Shown: positions 48,199 through 63,851 of the stretch, piece by piece
How the letters are laid out: the number at the start of each line of letters is the position of its first letter
Numbering within the stretch: position 1 is the stretch's first letter
Assembly (NCBI GenBank): GCA_022605405.1
Contig: JABYQQ010000028.1
Location: forward strand, 186,001-250,000
Reading direction: 5' to 3'
Source: Earliella scabrosa
Lineage: Eukaryota; Basidiomycota; Agaricomycetes; Polyporales; Polyporaceae
DNA: 64,000 bases
The notes under the pieces: generated by a model
The model's input: only the letters and a program-made list of their open reading frames with translations
What the model was told of the DNA's origin: nothing
The model's database searches: none
Position numbers and translations under genes: made by a program

Positions 48199-51100
48199 TC
48201 AGTTTGGCGCCCTGAACATCCATGATGTCAACCAGGATTTCGGCTGCTGTGCCGCCTCGGCCTCCTCCAGCTCCCGCTCCCGGACGTCCTCGACGACGTC
48301 TTCTTCCTCGGCAATGGCCACCCCATACACAGCTTCTTGAACCGAGATGATCTTGGAAGGGGATGGATGAGGGTAGACCAACGAGGAGGACCTCGCTGAG
48401 GTAGGGTCGCTGACGGACATCGCGGACCTCGCGCCAAAACTCGGCATCTGGCGCGGTCTGCCCAATCCGAGTTCGTGGTCCATCGAAGCAGCGCGGTTTC
48501 GACGACGAGGATCCGACGGCGGGAGTAAGAAGGACGAGGGCGCACCCCGGCTGCTGGCCTGAGAGGTAGCAGATCCTATTGACATCGAACGGAACCCTGG
48601 CGAACTGACGTCGAACGTGCTCGGGCGCATGATCCCAGGATGCGATCGAGTGGTGCTCTGGCTGGCCCTGCGGCGTTTCGACTGTCGACGATGTATAGGC
48701 GCTCTCTCGACCTCGTCTTCCCTGTTGAGCGACTCGACTCTGGAAGCGATGGCGGGCGGGAGCTGGATCTGCTCCGTCCCGTCCAACCGCCTGTACATGC
48801 TGAGGTGTTCGGATTCGGCTTCTTCGTCGATGCTCCCAAAGCTCGTCGCAAGCGGGATAGACAATCCCGTCTCGATGAAATCTTCTTCCCGCATCGCGCC
48901 TAGCCTGCCCGCAGCGGGTTGGCTCGTTAGCGACATCCGGAGCTCGATCGTGTCGTCCAAGTTGAGGATACCGAGAGGGTCACGAGGAAGCCACAGGTAG
49001 TTCTGGATGTCCCGGGTGTAGTACGGGTTATCGTACGTGTGACTCGGGCAAGACTCGTCCTCCCAAGCAGGATGTGGAGGATGCCTAGTGACAACAGCCG
49101 GGGAACCTCCCTCAGGCTCTGGGGACTCCGTCCGCACCGCCTGTTCCGCACTGGTCTCTCGACACGTCTCCAGAGTAGGTCGACCAGGGGCCTCCTCCAC
49201 AGGAGATGCAGCGGTGAGTGGATCCGTAGAATCGGAGCGCCTGGTTGGTCCGAAGGGATTGGGATGATGTCGCTGGGTCCTACGAGGTCGACTCGCGATA
49301 GTGGCATATGCGAAGTCCAACTTCAGAGGTAACCGCCACGGCCAAACGTTCCCGGTGGACTCTCCACTCAGCTTGGCTTCCAAATCCGTTCGATGTTGCT
49401 CGCCGTCCGGAGGCCGGGCCTCGTCGATGAGCTCGTCGGGCGCAGGTCCACCTCCACAGACAAGCTGAGCCTCCAAGATGTCGTCACGCTCAAACCGAGC
49501 CCGGCAGACGCGAGTCATACTGCGAAGCACCGAACGTGAATGGTCGTCGGGATAGGCGAGTATGAGCTACGTACAAGACCTTGTATACAGCAGTGGCGAT
49601 GATCAGCACTGCCGCGAGCCCAACGTTCACGGTTTTCTTGTTGACAACCATGTACGCAAGGAAGACAGCCTGCAACATGGTCATGAGTTTGCGATGACAA
49701 TTCATGAACAGCCACGAACCTGCGAGAGTATCAAACCTGCCACAGAAATCAGTCACTGCGTCTCTGGGGATTCAATAAGCGTGAACATACCATCCAACGA
49801 GTAACGGACTATACGGATGAGGAGAACCTTGCCATTGCCCTCGTAATTCTTGGCGTATACGTGTAGCAACTAAGAGGCCTGGATCAGTATAACGAAGACG
49901 GGCGACGAAGATTACGCCATACCTGGTTCTTGATGACAGCTGAACGCGAGGACCAGAAAGTGAGGCTAGGTCAACGATACATTGAAATGGATACTCACTT
50001 CGCTCCACAAGGAAATATATCAGGGCGAATGGGATGATGAGAGGGTTGAGCAGAGCAAAGAGGAGTAGGATGTGGATGACAAGCACGTGGTTGGGAAGCC
50101 AGTCTGATTATTGATACGAGGGTCAGTATCCGAGGTAGAGAAGGAGAAGTGCCGATTTGACTCACAGTAGTAGTTGAACGTTCGTGGACGGATACCCATA
50201 GCGCGCTTTCTGGGCGTCACTTGTCGACGGGTATTCGGGTACACAATCAGAGGCAACTGCATCATGGTCAGGATGGACGATCATAAACAAAACAATGCGA
50301 TATACTCACTCCAACTGTAGGATAGGGAAGAACAGTCAATGTATGCATTGAGATTCGGATCGAATCACTTACAGAGGGCAAGTTCCTGACCACCGTGGAT
50401 AGCCGTAGTGAAGATGACTGGAGATTGGTTAGTGAGAATCCAGACGAAGAACGTCAGGTACACTTACACCAGCCGACATAGAAGGGACCTGCCACGGGGA
50501 AGCTTTGCGCGATCACCGTGACAACTTTGTCGCTCGCGATGGATTTGAACGAGAGCAAGAAAGACTGCAGAGCGACAGTCCCCACGCAGAAGAAGATCAG
50601 GACGTTGACGATGAGGAACTTGTAATAGCGAGTCATGATGCGGTCGTGCAAGGCGGAAAGCGTGGCAATCGTGTGAGCTCGTTTGGCGATCAAGACTACG
50701 GGCATACGAGGTCAGTAGAGATGGTGCAAGAATGCCTTCACAACTCACGCAATATTAGAGGAATGAGAAGCTGCAGCAGCGCAACTAGAACCGTCGGAAC
50801 GAAAGATTGCAGGATCTCCTCTTCGAATTGATTCTTTTGCAGGAAGTTCAACTATGACAAGATATCGTTAGTCAGGCGCGCACACACAGAAGGCGAATAT
50901 GCAACTGACCAATCCAGGCCAGAGGGTACTAAGGTTCTGGATGTTGACGAGACCAACGAAGAAAGATAGGGGGAACACCCAGAAGATGGTAAAGCCCCTG
51001 ATAGACAATGTCAGTGCTCGGAAGATCACGAACATGCACCATAGATCACATACCAGACACCGAGCTCGACCACCCAATCTTTGACGAACTACGGGGCGGT

Positions 51101-53133
51101 GAGCAACAGATGATACGGAGGTCTCGTCCCACGTACCTCTGCTCTGAAGGTCGGCTTCATCAACCTCGTCCAATCCAAGTCCTCGTAGCAAGGCGCCATC
51201 GACACCAGACATTGCAGGGGATTCTCCGGGTGTACAGAGAGAAACTTGCATGCTCTCCGCGCGTCCGCTGGATCCACGAACGAAACGAACGCGGTTGGCA
51301 TCGGTTCGAATGCGGTAATGGGCATGGACCGCTTTTCCACGATCATGTTCGTGACAATGTGGAGCTTCGCCGTGTAGTAGTCGATCGCGGGAACGGTCTT
51401 GCCGCGGAATATAGACGAGAGGTGGATGAGCGGTTGGTACGCGTCGAGAGCGCTGCGCGGAAGACTGAGTAGCGCATCCCAAACCGTCTTCTCTTGTCCT
51501 GCGTCTCCCTCCGTCTCTTTCTCCTTCGCCGAGGATTGACCATCCTTGCTGTCCGGATTCGCCTTTGCATGGTGCTTCCGCCATCCGGCGGACCTATCGT
51601 TGGCAAGTTCCGAGTCCAGCGCGGGTAAGAAGGGCTTAAGGGTTCGGATAAGCAGTTGCATTCGATCCTCGCCCTCCTCAGTACCATCGTCGCTGTCCCT
51701 CTGTGCGACGGCCTCAACGTCCATGGATCCAGAAACGGTGCCTCGCATGGCGGCGACGGACATACGCCGAACGGCAGTGCGGAAGGCGCCGGGCTCGCGG
51801 GCTTGAATGGCGGCTTGCACGCTCATGAGAGCCTTCCGAGCTAGTTTGATGTGCGCCGTTTCTAGAAGCCGCAGAATTTCTTCCCGTCGCTCCAACAAGG
51901 TGGCCAGCTCGTTCATCCGTCGCACGAGCACGACGCGGTCAATGACAGGCGCATCGAATTCCTCCGGACTCGGATCATCCACTGGTGACGAGCGTTCTGT
52001 GCTGTGCTCCCCAGTTGACAGCCGCGTGAGGTGGACTTGGGCGGGTATGCGACGAGCGCGGTTGAATAAGAACGCGAATGTCTTGTTCAGGAAACCCGGC
52101 TGGGTGGACGAAGTTATGCCGATGGCGGGGCGTGCGACTTTCCGAGACAGGTAGTACTCGAAGTACTCCTTCAAGTCCTTCTCCGACTGGAGTGCCGGGG
52201 GGATGTTCGTAACCATGACGGTGCGCATGCGTAGCCCTCGGTTGGAGTGGTCGTCATCCAGCGGAGGCAGTGAGTGAAAGGGATACTGAGGGTGGGGATG
52301 GGGATCATACTGTGCTCTTCGCTCTGCACGTGTCTCCGAAGCAGCGCGGTTGGCGGCGGCGAGGATGTTCTGCGCACGGAACTGAAAAGCTCCGCGGCAG
52401 ATCCAGTAAACCGTCCCGAACCAGGTGAATGTGATCCAGAACAGCAGCACGATGTGGACCCAGAGTAACGAGAGTCCCTTGTGAGTGGTGACCAGAGAAG
52501 ATATGGAGGCACGGGTCATGGACTTGGGGGACACGGTGCCATCGGAGAAGGTTACGTGGATTGGGAAGAGGATGAGCAGGGTGGTGAAGCTTTGCAGAAC
52601 GGTATACCAGAAGCAACCGCGGAGGAAACGGATGTAGAGGGCTGCATCGACGCCTCGGAGCTGATTGAAGCGGTCTTCGGGAAAGGTGATAACTTGCTTG
52701 ATCCAACCAAGGGGCCATTTGCGAGGAAGCGGGGGTGAAGGCCGTCTGGAGAAGGGTCAGAGATGCTCACCAGGAGACATAACGAGAGCGTACTTTGCCC
52801 AAGACCTTCCCTGGTAGAGGCTGCAGACGGGTCATGGTGGCGCATTGAATGGTCAGCGCTAAGAGAGGCAAGGAGAGCGAAGACGCACTATCCGAATTCC
52901 CAGCTTTCGACGCTGCCCAAGCCCTCCCCAAACGGCCCCTTGCCACGTCTCTTCCTCCTCATGTACTCGTGGGCACTGATCGTGATGAGGAAGATGCCTC
53001 CTGCGACGACGGACTGGTTGATGAGACCACTGCATACAGACGGATTGCCATTAGAGGGAAGGGAGACGCTAGAGAGAGGCGAGCGTGCGCACCTGTAGTC
53101 TTTTGAGAACGGCCTGTTCTGGATGGTGGCCAT
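48199..53133 (-). CDS. CSC1/OSCA-type calcium-permeable channel (RSN1/DUF221 family)
   Basis: Seventeen exons add up to 1348 residues. The largest are 52745-51137 and 49519-48199; the small ones are 52820-52794 (27 nt), 50314-50310 (5 nt), 49939-49923 and 49736-49720 (17 nt each). Proteins of this family are osmo- or mechanosensitive cation channels of the plasma membrane or endomembranes. The N-terminal membrane region has SGLINQSVVAGGIFLITISA. A long cytosolic loop (PHM7_cyt type) carries MRTVMVTNIPPALQSE and PTAFVSFVDPADARRAC. The 7TM core includes WGFTIFWVFPLSFFVGLVNI, ALLQLLIPLILLLIAKRAHT and GLPLIVYPNTRR. The cytosolic tail of about 440 residues is Ser/Arg-rich and unusually long. Exon phases agree throughout. 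Confidence 0.9.
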
Positions 53134-53418
53134 TGTCGGGAGAGGAAGAGCATGGACGAGGAGTCGAGAGGAAAGGCCGAAGCCTGGGGAGGCGGGAGGC
53201 TGGAGACTGGAGACCTGGCAGGCGGCCCTTCGCGTTTGGGGAGAGACCTTTCCGCCGGTGATCCAACGGCAACGCGCCGACTCCAGTGCCAGCGCTCGTG
53301 GGCTGACTTCAATTTCCTCAGTTCGTCTCCCTCTCCCCGTCCGAACCGGTTCGACTCGCCCGGCCTCCACGCCGACGCTCTCGCTCTCGACGCCGAGTCC
53401 CGTCAGCTCACTTTCATC
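53134..53418. promoter_or_regulatory. Divergent promoter, channel gene / NDUFS4
   Basis: 285 bp between divergent start codons, so at least part of the two promoters must be shared. No TATA box seen. Confidence 0.5.
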
Positions 53419-54182
53419 ATGTCTCTCCTCCGAGCCTGCCAGCAGGCTGTCTCCAAGCACGCCGTCGGGAGGGCCGCGCTCACCTCCGCCAGGGCGTACA
53501 GCACCACCGCCGATGCCACCATCCCTCAGACCACCGAGAAACAGGACACCGAGGTCGCGGAGGCCCCCCACAGAGACGTTGTCACGGCGGATATAGTCAG
53601 CGGCGCCCCCAGTGAGTCCCGGGCATTGCTCTCTTCACTGTTTGTCCCCCGTTGCGAGCAATCTCTGCAGGGGAGCTCCGTCACCGCGCTGTCCGCATCT
53701 TCCAGCCCACACGCAGCACGACCCAGAGCGGGTCTGGCAAGTCCAACCGTTGGAGGATAGACTGGGACATCCTCCCGGGTGGTGGCCGCTGGGAGAACCC
53801 CTTGATGGGATGGGCGAGTTCGTGAGTGCACAGCGCAGACAGGACCTGCGACGCTCAGCGCTGATGTGCAACCGCAGGGCGGACTACATGCAGGGTACGC
53901 GTCTGTCCTTCCGCACCAAGGAGGATGCAATCCACTTCGCGGAGAAGCAAGGTGTGTCGTGTCATGACCGTCTCTTTTGCTGAGCTCAGCTCAAAGTCTC
54001 TCGGCGTTGTCTGCAGGTTGGGACTACTACATGTACGCCTCCATCACCTCATCTTACGAAGGCTCATACTCACCGTTCACCTTCACAGTGGGCCCGAAGA
54101 GGTCAACCGCATCCCTCCCAAGAACTACTCGGAGAACTTTGTCTATAAGCCAAGCACGCTTCGCCTCGTCCGTACCAAGTAG
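53419..54182 (+). CDS. NDUFS4: NDUFS4, accessory subunit of mitochondrial complex I
   Basis: Five exons (53419-53611, 53671-53821, 53878-53951, 54017-54032 and 54089-54182) give 175 residues. NDUFS4 (18-kDa subunit) stabilises the N module of NADH:ubiquinone oxidoreductase. A basic, acid-free N-terminus with an RAYST cleavage-like site fits mitochondrial import. VRIFQPTRSTTQSG, then WRIDWDILPGGGRWENPLMG and LSFRTKEDAIHFAEKQGWDYY are the family core. The end NRIPPKNYSENFVYKPSTLR is the fungal form. The fourth exon is only 16 nt. Convergent with RICTOR, 253 bp away. Confidence 0.94.
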
Positions 54183-54435
54183 ACGCAATATATTGCTTCC
54201 TTGCCCTCATGCTCCAAGCGTGTTGTCACTTGCCCCTCCTCTGGACGCATACACCAGCATACACCATAACATCCGAGAGTATACAGAGGTAATACATGTG
54301 TTGCAACGGTCGCATAGCGATACAGAGATCCACAACATGAACGAACAACAGCCAAGCCACGCACGAGAGCAGTACAGGGTCAAAGCATTCAGAGTCTGTC
54401 CCAGGGTCATCATCCGTTCGGCGAAGCACAAGTCC

Positions 54436-57400
54436 TCAGTTGAAACCGATGATTCTACTCTTCGGCCTCAGACTCATCACCGGCGCCCTCCGCTTCTTCG
54501 CCACGACCTCTTCCTCCACATCCGACTCCTCCTCCTCGCTCTCGGACGAATGATGCCGCACAGCGGCCCGGAAATGCACCGTCTCCCGCTGCTTCGCGCG
54601 TTGGTGCCTTTCCCGCGACGCCTGCCGCTGCTTCGCTGGCGCCTGTGTCGGGGCTTCAGGCTGAGGTTGGGGCTGAGGTTGCGTCGCATTCTGCGCGGGG
54701 GCCGGCAGTGGTGTTTGAGGTTGCTCTACGACCGGCGATGGGCCGATAGCATCCTGTGCGCGCGGTGCCCTGAGGGAAATGGCGCAGTCCGACAGCTTCC
54801 GGACAAAGTCGGCGTCGAGGTCGACGTTGAAGAGGTCGAAGATGTACCGCCGGACCGGCATGCGGTACTTCTGCGTCGAGATCGTGTGCAGCGCGCGGTA
54901 GAACATGCTTGGAGACGTGAAGATGTGGCGGTACTCCGGCTTGCTCTTCATTCTGTGGGGAGGCTTAGTTGGAGGAAGCGCGAGAAGTGTGAGGTTGAGG
55001 ACTCACTTGGTCAGAGATCTCGACGCGGCGTTCGCAATGACAGTGTTTGCGAGGTTGTAGATTGCTTCCATGACCTCAACCTCCTGCTCTGTCTCTGGAG
55101 GAGCAAGTCGGCTGTCATCAACAGCTTCGCTGGCCACACAGTCCCAAGGAGGTATCTGAAGAGTATTGAGCGCCAATGGCATCCATGAGACAAAGTGACG
55201 ACGTACCGAGACAAACTTGTCTACGTCAACGGGGACACAGAGGCCTGTGGGAAGGCCTAGCGGCGACAATGTTGCTTCCCAGTGGTAGTCGTCGAGGATC
55301 TCCGCGCCTTGTGGTGTGGACGAGATAAGGCCCAGGACGAAGAAGCACGTTCTACGTAGAACGGCTGAGCATACGGACAGTCACGAGAGGGGTGTATGCG
55401 AGACTTACCCTCTGACAGACAACACCAACGACTGTTCCGCGATCTCCAAGATCGTTGGAATGATCTCTTCCTCTTCCAGGAAGGGCAGGCCGCGTTCCGT
55501 AGCACCAATGTTGCCCTAGCATGCATGAGGGGCGGTAAAGCGAGGAGCACTAGCCCAAAGGACTCACCACAGCCCACAGGACACTCTTCAGCTTGAGAAT
55601 GAGGTCCTGATCCTCGCTCTCCAAACCATGTCTTCGGATGAAGTGAGCGAACTCTCCGAAATGGCCCTTCTCCTGGAGAACCTCGCATCCGAGGTCGGTC
55701 TTCGCCATCACTCCATAGAAGTGAGGTGGCACGATGCCATCGAAAGCGCTGCAGCCATGCCGTGAGCGTGATTCAATCGGTCACACGGCTGTGGCACTCA
55801 CAGCATGTCATCGTCTTCATCACTGGCATTGATGCTGAAAGCCTTCGCGAGGAACACTTCGATGTGCACCACGTAGTGAAGGTTCCGTTCCTAGACGAAC
55901 GTTAACACGCGCCCCAAACGGGAGTCAGACGAAGCTACGCACATTGAACCACAACTCCATCTCCCGATCAATGTAATCCGCATCGTACAAGAAGCGGAAA
56001 CCTGTCGGCGTCGACATGAACTTCAGCAACAGGGGATGACCGACTTGGCCCAGATGGTCTAGCGTCGGCTGCATCTCCACAACCATCTGCAGCACATCTG
56101 TCGACTCGCATGCCTCTTCTAGGAAGCGCACGGCGAGCTCCCGTACTTCAAGCGCCGGGTCATATAGTTGGGTCAGGAGCAGACGGATCATCCAAGCATT
56201 CGCTGTCTGACTGCCACGAATGAGGCCGCCCAGGAAGTTAGTGGCATAATGACGGATATTCTGTGAGTGCATGAGCTATGACATCAACAAGCGGCGATGT
56301 TCGCAGTGACACGGACCTTGTAGCTGGACGTGAGCGCTTTCGACAGCACTATGCGTGAGTGCCCGTCTCTATCAGAGACAGTGCTCAGCTGTGAGACATG
56401 CATCGAGGAAGGTTTCTTGACAGAGAAACTCACATGCTATAGTCCAGATTCTCGATGATACCAGTGATCAGGTCCTCCCGGCTTCGTAGCTCGCTGAGAT
56501 GGTAGAAGGCTGTGAAGAGCTTGAACTTCTCCAGTAGCCTGAGCATCATTGCATTAGCATATCCATCTGTAAGGAACGTCGAGTGGAATACCGACTCTAT
56601 GCCCTCCTTCCGCTTGCTCATAGTGCCTAGCATCTCGAAGTAACCAGAGGTCAGCGTCTCCTGCATGCGCTTCTTGGAGAAGATGGGATCAGAAGTGGGT
56701 GAGGGGTTGAGCTGTGACGCGATCGTGTCAAAACGAATCATACAATATACACGAAGAGCACCCACAGGGTCAAGCTGGGCGAAGCTCTTCACAAGCTGTC
56801 CCAAGAACTCGTCTTCTTGCAGGAACCGGATTCCATCCTGGCTTGCCATGAGTACATTCAGGAGCGAGCAGCCGAGCCGCACCCAGCGCAAATTCGTCTG
56901 CAATCGAACCGTCCCTCATCAGAATCCAACCCCAGAGTCAGTACCAGGACAGAACGATCTACCTTTGTCTTCGCCGACAGGTCGCTGAACCTATGCGCGA
57001 ATGGGTGGAAGAACGACATCAGCTTCTTGACGTATCTCGACACCTTGATGGCTTCCTCCATCCGCTTCGGATTGTGGAACGGGCCTTCCACCAAGTCCTG
57101 CAGCGTCTCAAAGTTCCACTTATTGTGATCCTTCGTGAGCATGACCTGTGTGTCAAGCAGGTTGGCCTGGAACGTCCTGTCGTCCATCTGCATCTTCGCC
57201 TTGAGCTTGTCCGGTTCAACAGTCCGCGGTCCACGGCGAGCACCCTCTTCCACCGAGTTTGCTCTGCCTCCGACGTTAGCGATGAATAGCTTATATAACA
57301 GAACCACGTACCTCGGCCGGGAATCGCCTTTCACAGTCGGCTCTGACCGAGCCCGGTGGCGATTGAAGCTGTCGATCGCTGACAGGGTCGAAGAGCCCAC

Positions 57401-60188
57401 TATCCTGTGCTCGTGGTCGTCATAGTCCGAGGCTAGTTTGAAAACACGGGGAAGCGCCTGGACAAATGCTCAGACAGCATCTTCGATGTGCAGTGGTTCC
57501 TTGAACGCACTTGGATCTTAGCAGCGATTGACAGCGGCAACACTCGATTAGCCTTCTGCAGAATCTCCGCCATGAGCAATGTCGCCTTCCGTGATAGCGC
57601 GGAGCCAACGCTGGACTCTTCAAACATCGAGGTAAGGGCCTGTAATATTCCGTCAGTATTCCCAGCCTCAAGGATCTTGAAAGAACGCCCACATCAAGCA
57701 GTCCCGCCTTGGTGAAAATCAAAATAAGCAGCGCGATATATTGGTCAGTTAGCTTGAGGGTATCTTGCGGTCGTTGGGGTATATCGGTCTGTTGTATCTC
57801 GGCACTCTGTCTTGTTCGACGATACACTGGGTTTCAACATTGTGTCACACCAGCTACCCCAGCTCTCGAGCAGAGGAACACTCACTAGTAAGTCGTCGAC
57901 CATCAATAAAGGCTCGATGCCAATCTGGAGGCTTGATGTTCAGCAGGTCGAAGAACATGTCGAGTATCATTTCCTAGGTGCAAACGTGAGCATGGCCGAG
58001 CCAGGGACTATGAAGAGTATAGAACTCACTCGTGTGTCCAACGAAGGTATTCTGAGGCAATCTACTACCGCCCGTATAGCCATCTTGTCATTGATGCAAC
58101 AATACATGAGGCCTAGACAGCAGCATCAGCACATACTCGACGATTGTGGTATCTGTATCAGTGGCTCACCACTCCACGTTCGGAGCATCGACGACACGAT
58201 ACGAGCACAGCCCTTGACTCTCTCGGCATGTTCAGAGCCCTTGCCATACGCATCGGTGATACCAGACAGGGCAATCTACGGCGGTGTTCAGTCTCGACCA
58301 ATCTTAGAACGTGTCGCATGAAACACACCTCCAAGTCGGTACCAGGATGAAGGTACGCTCTCGTCCTAGGCGAGTCAATTATGTGCAAGAACGCAGCCGA
58401 GAGCAGGGGCGCCATCTCGAGAGGACCTTCCGCAAGAGCATGCAAGAGCACGCGAATGCCGCCCGTTCGCGCCATTAGCTCGATATCGATCAGCACTGCG
58501 GATGCGGATGATCAGTAACTCGACAAGACGGACTTGCTCTGTATCCGGCAACATACATATTTCCGTCAAAGTCTGGACGCATATAGGCTTGAATGGATCT
58601 TCAGGGTATTCTGCCACTGCAATCAACGCGCGCATGACAGCGTCCGACAAGGGGACGGTTCCAGACCCTATCGCAGAATTCGCGGGATGTCGCTCTGAAC
58701 CAATCTCGACAATGGCACGAATGAGCTTGATGATCTGCTCCTTCTCTACCGTATGCTTGTTGTCTCGACACAAAGACCTAGATAGAACATGAGCAGTGTC
58801 AGTGATATAGACGTGTCGATTGTCATGCAACAACACGCACTTAACGATATACCAGTCAAGGTTTTGCTCCCCCAGACGTCTCACAGAGTGGATGTCGACT
58901 AAGGAATGTCGGATCAGGCGATAGGCGGTCGCACGTGCTTGCTTCGTCGCCTTGTCCGCGAGTGAGGGCAACACTCTGCAAGCTCATCAACTTCAAACGA
59001 AGATGCCTCAAGGTATCTGGAAGTACTAACGCGTGGACGACCTCCGCTACATCCAACTCGTACCTTACGCGAAGATTTCGCTGCAGGATCCCGATCAGCT
59101 TGTTCATGGTTTCTATACGCGCACGATTCAGCTCCGCCTCTGTGGCCGTCGCGGGATTTGGCAGCGTAGATGTCGATGGAGAAGTGGAGGGTGACGGTAT
59201 TGACGAGGTGGAATGATTGTGCGAATGTTGCCTTGAGAGGTGTAGGAGTGTTTTGATTGCGTTGTTCGCCTGGTGCATAGCGGACCGAAAGTCATCTGCA
59301 GTGCCCAAGACGATGAACATTTTCAACACCGTCAGGCTATTCATAGACGCACCTCTTTCCGCGCCCTCCTCTTTCCAACTCTGCGGAGCAATCAATGGCT
59401 GCCCCGTAAACTTGCGCCTCGGACCGCCATTGGGCTCATTGCTCCGCTTCCGCACGGCACGTCCGGTGACTAGACGCGTCGAGCATTCGTACAACGAACA
59501 CAAAAACTACAGGGATGAGTACTCACATGCCTCCATGGACCGCTGAATGGACGAGATCTTCTGCTTTGCGGTCGCGAGTTCCAACTCGACTTCGCTTCTC
59601 AGGGCATCCTTCGAAGAGTACATGAGATCGCACGACAAGGCAAAGGCATATGCGCACGCATCCTCTGTGATTGCAACTACGACAGGTCAAAGACAAAACA
59701 AAGCATAAACTTGGAGAATCGGTGGCATGATGGCACCGAGGTACAGGATGTGTCAGGACATGGCGCAACGCGCGGCCGCCCGGCGCGCGCGGCGATGGCC
59801 TCCAGTGATCACACTCACAGAGCATATGCGCGAGGGGAGAAGCAAGGCCGGACACTCACAGTCAGTGGCATCTGCAGCAGGTTCTCCGCGCCCTCCTTGA
59901 TACGATTCTCGACCTTGAGCTGATCAGTGAGCAATTGCAGCTGAGACTGGAGACGATTGATCAGTACTCAGCCAGCGCACCTGGCCGAAGAGAACTCGAA
60001 CGGAGTAGAGAGCTCACCTGCGGATCCCTGTCCCCATCCGCGACTACCGTGCCCTCCGAGACGGACCAGGTCTGAGATGGGAGGCTCTGGGCGGGGGTGG
60101 TGCCATTGAGAGTCGAGGAAGCATCCGTGGAGGTCCTCGGGATCGAGAGACTGCCATTGGGGTTGTGTCCCGACGCGGGCGCCGGCAT
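54436..60188 (-). CDS. RICTOR: RICTOR/Ste20/AVO3, scaffold subunit of TORC2
   Basis: Twenty-three exons between 60188 and 54436 sum to 1437 codons with agreeing phases (1436 residues). RICTOR is the defining scaffold of TOR complex 2, controlling AGC kinases, actin and membrane stress responses. An N-terminal HR1-like helix (QLLTDQLKVENRIKEGAENL) precedes the helical-repeat body: LDWYIVKSLCRDNKHTVEKE, MFFDLLNIKPPDWHRAFIDG, DRTFQANLLDTQVMLTKDHN and HYATNFLGGLIRGSQTANAW. The RICTOR_V block is HFYGVMAKTDLGCEVLQEKG ... LKSVLWAVGNIGATERGLPF. The C-terminal ~170 residues have a Pro/Gln run, then an acidic and basic end. Intron 2 (59609-59859) is 251 nt, far longer than the others; a conserved LTDALRSEVELELATAK junction supports it. 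Confidence 0.93.
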
Positions 60189-60885
60189 GTGCTCAGATCG
60201 TACAAGACAGCAGCGGGCGAGAACGGTTCAGGATGCAAGCCAGATGCAACCACTTCCGCGCAGTGCGAGTGGACGGAGGAGGGTGCCCTTAGCGCTCTCT
60301 CCGCGTCCGAGGCTCGTCCACGTGGCCTACGCTCTCGATCAGATCCACTGGCAACTTGCCCGATTCGCGCGCAGGGTGCGCACTCCAGCTCACCGTGACC
60401 CAACCGACTGGTTCGAACCGTTGAAGTTAGACATGGCCGCTATCAGCCACAGGTATGCTTCAACCACATGCTCAGTCTCCGAACATGATCAGGATATCTT
60501 CTGAATCACAGCCTGAAAGGGAACAATGTCCGAGACACTTCAAGAGGCGGTCCAACTTGAGGGCGGGTCGAGTCGTCGTAGGCCTAATGGTGCACTCTAG
60601 CAACAATCCGATAGAAGTACGAAGTCGGGACGCACGCAAAGCCCCAAAAGGCGTTCTATCATGTTCTACCGGAGGAGGGCACGCTCAGAGTGCCATGAAC
60701 AGCTAGAAGTTTCGGTGATTGCCTTCTAGCCAACCACATGCTGCATCGTGTTTGACTTTCAAGGACTACCACATGCTGCGGCAGGCTTTTACGGACGGAG
60801 AGGATTGACTCATCGGAAGAGTACAAAACCGGTACCACCCGTACAACACCCGTACAACACCCTTCATCCGCGACTCCCTCGATAC
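60189..60885. promoter_or_regulatory. Divergent upstream region with a short tandem repeat
   Basis: 697 bp between RICTOR and the next gene. Near the right end (about 60832-60862) GTACAACACCC-type units are repeated about three times. No gene recognised. Confidence 0.4.
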
Positions 60886-61494
60886 ATGGCGACATCAAGA
60901 ATCTTGAATCAAGCTCGCGACACGCTCACCACCGTGAGCCTCCGAACCCCTGCCTCCCAATCGCCTGTCGAAATCTTCGCGCGATGGAAGGAATACGGAG
61001 CTCAGTCTCCTACGCACAGGATGACACACGTGTACAGGCTGCAGGCGAGACCCCCACGCCCGCTGGCCGTAGGAATGGAGGTGAGGATCCTGGCGACATC
61101 CCCCGTCGCCTACCGCGTACCCGGCGTTCTATCGCAGATGCAAGACACGTACGACGCACACGTCGTCGGTCGAGTCATCGACATCTCGCTCCCGAAGGAC
61201 GGCTGGGCCGCCGTCGGGATCGAGAACGAGTGCAGGGTCAATCCGGTCAAGAGGGTGGAAGTGGAGGTCCCGTTCGCACCGGGTGTCACCATCCAAGAAT
61301 ACGATGGGCTGCATTTCTTGGTGTTCGATGGGACTGCACTCGAGCGAGCGATGGAGACACTTGGTAACGCCGGGTGGTTCTACACACCGCAGTCAACCTC
61401 GCGTTGCTTGGCGCAACATTGCGCCAATACTCGCGTTCGCCACAAGTACGACATCCCTGGCACCCACTTCTTCCGAATTCCTACTGCGAGTTGA
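60886..61494 (+). CDS. Hypothetical protein, single exon
   Basis: An uninterrupted 202-residue frame beginning MATSRILNQARDTL. The N-terminus is Arg/Thr/Ser-rich without acids up to about residue 14, which could be a mitochondrial presequence. The middle has VGMEVRILATSPVAYRVPGV and HVVGRVIDISLPKDGWAAVG, beta-rich and SH3-barrel-like in pattern, then VEVEVPFAPGVTIQEYDG. I do not recognise the family. The last ~50 residues look less constrained, so an unrecognised intron near 61360 is possible. Convergent with the oxidoreductase gene. Confidence 0.55.
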   Translation: MATSRILNQARDTLTTVSLRTPASQSPVEIFARWKEYGAQSPTHRMTHVYRLQARPPRPLAVGMEVRILATSPVAYRVPGVLSQMQDTYDAHVVGRVIDISLPKDGWAAVGIENECRVNPVKRVEVEVPFAPGVTIQEYDGLHFLVFDGTALERAMETLGNAGWFYTPQSTSRCLAQHCANTRVRHKYDIPGTHFFRIPTAS

Positions 61495-61707
61495 TGGTTG
61501 ACAGAGAGAGGTACCCGGAATGGGCGGTAAACAACGAGAAGCGTGTGTATCACAAGTCATTGAGCGGGTGCCACCGTTCGAGAAGTCAACTGAGCAGGCA
61601 GTATAGGTGCACTCTCTCCCACTTGTTAGAGCCATACCCGTACTCAAGGATTACGATCTCTACAGAACGATAGGAATACAATAGTTTGACCAACTTCTAC
61701 ATCATAT

Positions 61708-63851
<2,144 letters not shown>

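Noticed and set aside
53895..53951. GTACGC as an intron donor in NDUFS4 exon 3
   Set aside because: Reading through gives the conserved LSFRTKEDAIHFAEKQG core of the protein.
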